From positions 1,361,001 through 1,425,000 of the forward strand of contig JANTQA010000008.1 in the NCBI GenBank assembly GCA_027625915.1: 64,000 nt of DNA, given 5' to 3'. Both the position numbers and the translations under genes were made by a program. The stretch's first letter is position 1; each line of letters opens with the position of its first letter. Source of the stretch: Anaeramoeba flamelloides. Its lineage: Eukaryota; Metamonada; Anaeramoebidae. Below the pieces are notes generated by a model that made no database searches, had not been told where the DNA came from, and was given only the letters and a program-made list of their open reading frames with translations. This document shows, one piece after another, positions 58,691-64,000 of this stretch.

Positions 58691-61600
58691 AATTCATCAC
58701 CTTTCAATTCAAAAAGAAACACACTTGGGAATTATAACTTTTTAAATCTTTCAAGGTGGTCCAATAATTTAATTCCCGAAGAACCAGAAGTACACAATTA
58801 TGAAACATTCAACGAATATGAATCCGCATATCAACGATGGTCGAATATTGTTATGGAAACAACAAAAATAATCCCACCCCATGCAACAGATTTTGGGACC
58901 ATTTATGGGTTAATAACTGAAGAAGAAAAAATCTTGAAAGAAAAAAAAGAAAAAACGAAATTCCGAAGAAAAAGTCAAGAACAAAATGAGAAAAAAAATT
59001 ACAAATCAAAAATTAAATTTAAAAATTTTAATCAAAAAAAAACTTATCAATATTGGATTCAAAAAATTAATACAACATTTTTTCATCAAGCAAAAATGGA
59101 AAATTATTTATCATTAAATAGATTAACACTAGAAATCTTCAAAAAGAACGCAAAGAAATGCAGAGAGCCATATTTTGAATATTATAATTCAATAAAACAC
59201 AAAAATTCCACACTGAAGAATCTGGAATCAAATGTGAAAATTTTAAATGAAACAAAGGAAAAAATTAAAAATAATATATTAAAAATTCCACAAATTATCA
59301 CGCGGATTGAAAAATACCAATCAACTAAGGACATTGGAATAATTCATGGAACTTATCCACACCAGTCCTTTGGGAGCCCCAAAGAATACTTTGATACGAA
59401 TTCTCTTTCCTGCTTTTCAATAAGAAGGAAAAATTTAACTGGTATGATGCTAGTGAAGGCTTTGGATTGCTTACCAGTTATTGACAACAAGAAAATCCAA
59501 TTTGTTGTTCCCGCCTATGAGGACGACAAGCCAATTGATTTGAAAAAAATTAAACACAATGAAATATACCAAAAGGAGAAAGAATCCATTTTAAAAAACA
59601 TCGAGACAGAAAATTTACAACAACATCTTAATTCGTGGTATTACCCAACAAAATTCACTGACGAATCAATTGGGGAATTTGAAACTGAATGCTGTGATTT
59701 TCTGTTTAATTCAAATACGAATTCAAATTTCGACAAAATAATCAAAGTTTTAAATTCAAATTTGAAATTAGACAATTTTCAAAAATTATTGTCTGAAAAA
59801 CCTCCAAAAATGAAATTAACAATTTTCCATACTTTGTCAACAATGATCAATATTGAAATATTCAAAAAAATCATAAATTATTTTTTTACAACCAATAATG
59901 AAGTTTTGCATTCCAAAGTAAGTTTTATTTTTATTATTTATTTATTTTGATATTTTTTTCTTTTATTGTTTATTTTTTCATTTATTACCTTCACGACAAT
60001 TTTGATATTTTTAATTTTGTTTAATTTCCGGCTGAAAAACACTGAAAATAATATTATTTCTTATTGGAATATAACAAAATGCATGATAATTGTTGATCTA
60101 TAAACTAATAAAGAAGAAAAAAAATATCAAATATAACAAGTGATGTAGATCTGAAAAATATAGCATCATTTTTTATATTTTTTCTAATATTTTTTCCTGA
60201 GAAAAATAACAAAGATAATACATTGAAAAAATTTTAATTTATTTGGGAAAACATAATTAAAAACATATTAATTTGAAATTGTATGAAAAGTGCAGATAGA
60301 AATTCGAATTTAACTTGGCAAACCAAGTTTAGGTAATACATTTTTTGATAATAAGAGATTCATCAAAAATGGATTTGTATTGAGAAAGGAAATACTTTGA
60401 AATACTTCATTTTTAATAAACATAACAAGGCAGATATTTAATATTTTTTTTGGAAAACTATCATTTCAATTTTGAATTATAAAGGATTAAAAGGTTATTT
60501 AGTTTAGAGCGGGAGCTGTAAAATTAAATTTAATCTTTTTTTTTTAAAAGAAAATTTCTTTTAAAAATTAAATCTATGATAGATACTGGGGTTTTCGTTC
60601 TCATTTTCATTAATGAGATTGACCCGTTTTGAGATTATTTGTGTCCAAGTTAATTTGTAAAATTTATAAATATATTCTAAAAATAAAGCCATTTATAACT
60701 TGGAGAAATGGTAGTAGTTATATTTTATTTCTTTTTTCTTTTTTCTTTCTTCAATCAAGAAAGGATATATTTAATTACTAGACCCATAGAAAAATAGTTT
60801 AATTTCCATTTGGGTTTTAAAATTGTTTTGTTTTGATGGTGTATATTTTACTCGTATACAAAAAAAAAAGTTTTTGTATTTTTTTGGCCAAGATTATTAA
60901 TTAAATTTATTTTTTTAAGAAAAATAATTTTTTTTTCAATATTTGTTCCAATTCCCGGAGTAAAACAAGCTACATTCCGCTCTTTTGGCCGTTCTTTAAA
61001 TTATTTTGATTTTAGAAACCTAAAAAATAATAAATACTTTGAAAATATTTTCAATTTTTATTCAACTTTTAATAAAAACTTCTAGAGGGTTTCTTGAATT
61101 CAAACCGTGAATTAAGAGCCGATTTTTACAATATTTTAATCGAATTTAGGAGTTTATATCCATTTAAACATTTTTTTTTCAAAATATATACATTATCTCT
61201 TTATATGACAACATATACTTTATATCCCTTAACGCCACAATATACACAAATTATCTAAAGTTTAAAATAAAAGATTTAAAGGGTAATAAAAGATTAATAA
61301 ATTATTTTTATTTACCCTTAATCCCGATTTTAATTATCATAAAAAGTTAAAACACTTGAAAGATAATGTAGTTCAATAATTGCATTTTTTTTTTTTTTGT
61401 ATTTGTGAAAAAAAAATAATTCTGTTTATTTTTGTAATTAATATTTCAAAGATTTTTTTTTTTTTAATTTTTTAAATAAGAAATTTTAATACGATAATAG
61501 TAATTAAAAACTAAATACATTCATTTATTATTAATAAATAAATAAATACTTTTGCTAATTTTATGATAAATATAGAATAAATTAAAAAAGAAAGTTATTG

Positions 61601-64000
61601 GAAAATTTTCTATTTTTTTTCAGACAAAATTTTCTTAAATACTGAATTAAGAGAAAAATCAAATTTATTTGTTATGTTAAAATTAAATGTTTAATATGAA
61701 TAATTTTAAAACACACCAAATAAAGTAATAGAAAATAAATAAATAAAAAAAAATGTACAAAATAATTTCATTAAATACATTCAAATTAAATCAATAAAAA
61801 CCCTTTTTAATAGATAAAACAATCAACTCTAAATTTAAAAAAAAAATAAAAAATAACTTTTAAATATTATTCAAAGATCATAAAATAATCTTTGAAACGA
61901 AGAATTTTTTTTTGAATTTTGTTATGAGTAAAAATTTGAAAAAAATCTTTGTAAAATTTGAATTTTTCAATTTAAATTAATCCAGATCTTGGAAAATATC
62001 TTTGATCTATGGTCTCTTATTCAATAATATTGTTTATTTTATGTCTAGATTTTAAAAAGTCAAAAATTAAAAAATTTAAAAAGAAAAAAAAAAAAACAAT
62101 TATTAAACCAAATCGAAATATTTGGCAAATCGTTTAAATTTGAAAAAAATTCTTGTTGAAAAAAATTTCAAAATTTTATAATAAAAAACAATATTATTTT
62201 TTTTTTATTTGAATTTATAATTTTTTTTGATAACACGTCAATTTCTAATCTAAAATATATATTGCTATTGAATAGTAATCAATGGATAAAATAAATTTTC
62301 AATATGATGTTAATATATATTTTATAATGAATAAATTATTTATTAAAGTATTTTAGGTCATACTAGGGGATGCAAAAGCCCCAAAAAAATTTCCAGTAAA
62401 AAATGGTATGTTTTAATCATTCAAACTAGAAAGTTTTGATGTTTAGACAAACTTTTCAAAAAACAAAAAAAATTTTTTTTACAAAATTTAGAGGTAATAA
62501 TAAAATCACAATAACCAAGAAAAATTTTTCAAATGTCGAAATTTTTTTTTCAAGTTATTTGTTTATTGTAAGTAACTATACAATTTTTCATAATAAAATT
62601 TTCTTTCTAAGATAATTTTTAATAAATTCGATATCTTAGGTTCTTTTCATATCAATTCAAATTAAAAATTTTATCCCAAAGGCAATTGGGTTATTTTGGG
62701 TGATCTAAGGGATATATATATATATATATATATATAATATCTTATTGCTACATTTAACCCAAGACAATTTCCTAAAAAAATTTCTAATTCTTATTTTTTT
62801 TTCTTTATAATACTAACAACAACAACAACAACACCCACATACACAAATATACACATAATAACAAAAAATTTAATTAAATTAAAAATAATTGAATTTTCAA
62901 AATAGATTTCATATTTATTATTATCATTACTACAAGAAGGCGATTTAAATGAAAACATCGTCGATTTTATTCAAACAGACGATTTACTTAAAATATCTCA
63001 ATTATCCTATATTCTCAATCACTATTCTTCAAAACACAATTCATTTGTTCTTTATCATGGGAAAATACCACATTATTCAGAATTAATTTTTGAAAAATCT
63101 TTTTATGAAATAGAAAAAAAAATTATTTTATTATATTATTTATTTCATATCTATGGATCCTTGTCAGTAGAAATAAGCAATAAAATGAATAAGGTACATT
63201 CAAGAAATAAAAAATTTATTGAAAAAATAATCGAAAACGAGAAAATTAATATTAAAAAAGATTTTGAAAACATTTATCCAGAATTTATACAAAAAAATAT
63301 TTTTCTTGGAATAAATTCGAGATCAATTTCTTGTTCCACTTATTATTTATTTTTATTAATTACATTATTACAAACAAACGAAGATTGTTCCATTTTCAAT
63401 GACATTAACCTACTTGAACAAATACAAATATTATCTAAAAGTAAATTTACTCATGTACGTTATGGTATTTCCCGATTATGGCTCAAAATGATAAAATTTC
63501 AGAAATTTCGAGAAATTATTGGAAAGGATTTATTTGCGAATGTAGATAATATCAAAAATTTGATTATTTCAAAAAATGTACTAAATAATATGATAAATTC
63601 CAATCAAAAAGACGAACAAAAAAATGATACAAAAAATAACAAACACAATAATAACAACAACAACAACAACAAAAACAATCTGAATAATAACAATACTAAT
63701 CACAATCACCAACAACAACATCTTGGTATTAATTTATTTAGTTATTTAATTTTAAAATTGTTTAATCAATCTATTGATTATTGTAGAAATATTATTATTC
63801 AAAATCATGGAAATTTTGAGTTCCATTTTTCGAAAATTGGCCAGTTTGATTTACAAATCTTTGAAAAAAATATATTTAAAATCTTATTGCAATATTTAAA
63901 ATATCTAATAATTGATAATAATATCCAGATACCAATTATTGACGACATTTCGCAATTATTAAAAAACATTTCAAAACTTTATTCTCAAATAACATATTCA
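58691..64000 (+). CDS. Large helical-repeat protein, runs off the window end
   Basis: Exon 58691-59917 (409 codons; acceptor AACATTAG, donor GTAAGT) and exon 62906 to the window end (365 codons, still open; acceptor AAAATAG) are both phase 0. Before 58691 the frame has a stop, so a 5' exon must exist, probably the exons at 55576-56709. Landmarks: WSNNLIPEEPEVHNYETFNE, YESAYQRWSNIVMETTKI, a basic region (KFRRKSQEQNEKKNYKSK), and HGTYPHQSFGSPKEYFDTNS. From about SEKPPKMKLTIFHTLSTM onward, across the splice into ISYLLLSLLQEGDLNENIVD, the sequence is made of amphipathic helices spaced like ARM/HEAT repeats. A polyasparagine/histidine stretch lies at 63640-63720. The family is not recognised; a scaffold role is only a guess. 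The 2988-bp intron carries no identifiable element. Confidence 0.65.
59918..62905. other. Large intron of the helical-repeat gene
   Basis: Very AT-rich DNA bounded by GTAAGT and AAAATAG, between two exons in the same phase. It contains an (AT)n run at 62712-62736 and an AAC/ACA run near 62817-62835. Unlike the other big introns here, none of the MITE families is recognisable in it. Confidence 0.55.

Noticed and set aside
1-64000. tRNA, rRNA, snRNA genes and CRISPR arrays
   Set aside because: Looked for tRNA box motifs, rRNA-like blocks and regular spacer arrays by eye; none seen, although a small RNA gene could be missed without a covariance search.

Overview
The window is extremely AT-rich nuclear DNA from a eukaryote. 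Its genes are broken by GT-AG introns and encode proteins found only in eukaryotes: a THO-complex THOC7-like coiled coil, a broken copy of proteasome subunit RPN5, an F-box/LRR protein and a WD40-BTB protein. Most of the DNA between and inside genes is short, non-coding, inverted-repeat transposons. A NapH-type membrane iron-sulphur protein is typical of anaerobic prokaryotes. Together with the base composition and the BTB/LRR/F-box content, it suggests a free-living anaerobic amoeboid protist, Anaeramoeba-like. The lineage is an inference, not something read from a marker gene.

Layout. 1-5600: repeat family H (palindrome-rich) carrying a Tc1/mariner-like MITE, an unrecognised lysine-tailed protein (2070-2873), a second H copy, and a decayed RPN5 gene with MITEs beside and inside it. 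6161-7573: a three-exon NapH-like membrane ferredoxin. 11187-12413: a leucine-rich-repeat protein on the minus strand. 12.5-19 kb: a nest of MITEs. 19119-19520: an F-box/LRR exon on the minus strand. 20-24.5 kb: repeats. 24557-36707: one WD40-BTB gene of only 514 codons spread over 12 kb, with introns of 7.6 and 3.0 kb filled with at least ten elements. 38.3-39.3 kb: a third H copy, which preserves an empty site for the first MITE. 40123-43740: deoxyribose-phosphate aldolase on the minus strand, with a lysine-rich, probably membrane-anchoring tail. 45.9-47.8 kb: MITEs. 48303-48959: THOC7-like gene. 51987-52448: 5'-truncated LINE with a target-site duplication. 53.5 kb: Tc1-type transposase relic. 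55576-64000: one or two genes for a large, unrecognised helical protein that runs off the window end.

The genes do not form a pathway. The common theme is the repeat landscape. At least ten MITE families (called A to P here) can be defined by comparing copies within the window. Tc1/mariner-like families A, B, F and P sit at TA sites. Families C and D sit at TTAA or TTAT sites and have GGG...CCC ends. Elements nest in one another, and several insertions can be checked against empty paralogous sites in the same window. Intron size is bimodal: small introns of 46 to about 390 bp, and introns of 2-8 kb that mostly hold mobile DNA. Splice models were made by hand from donor/acceptor motifs and reading phase.
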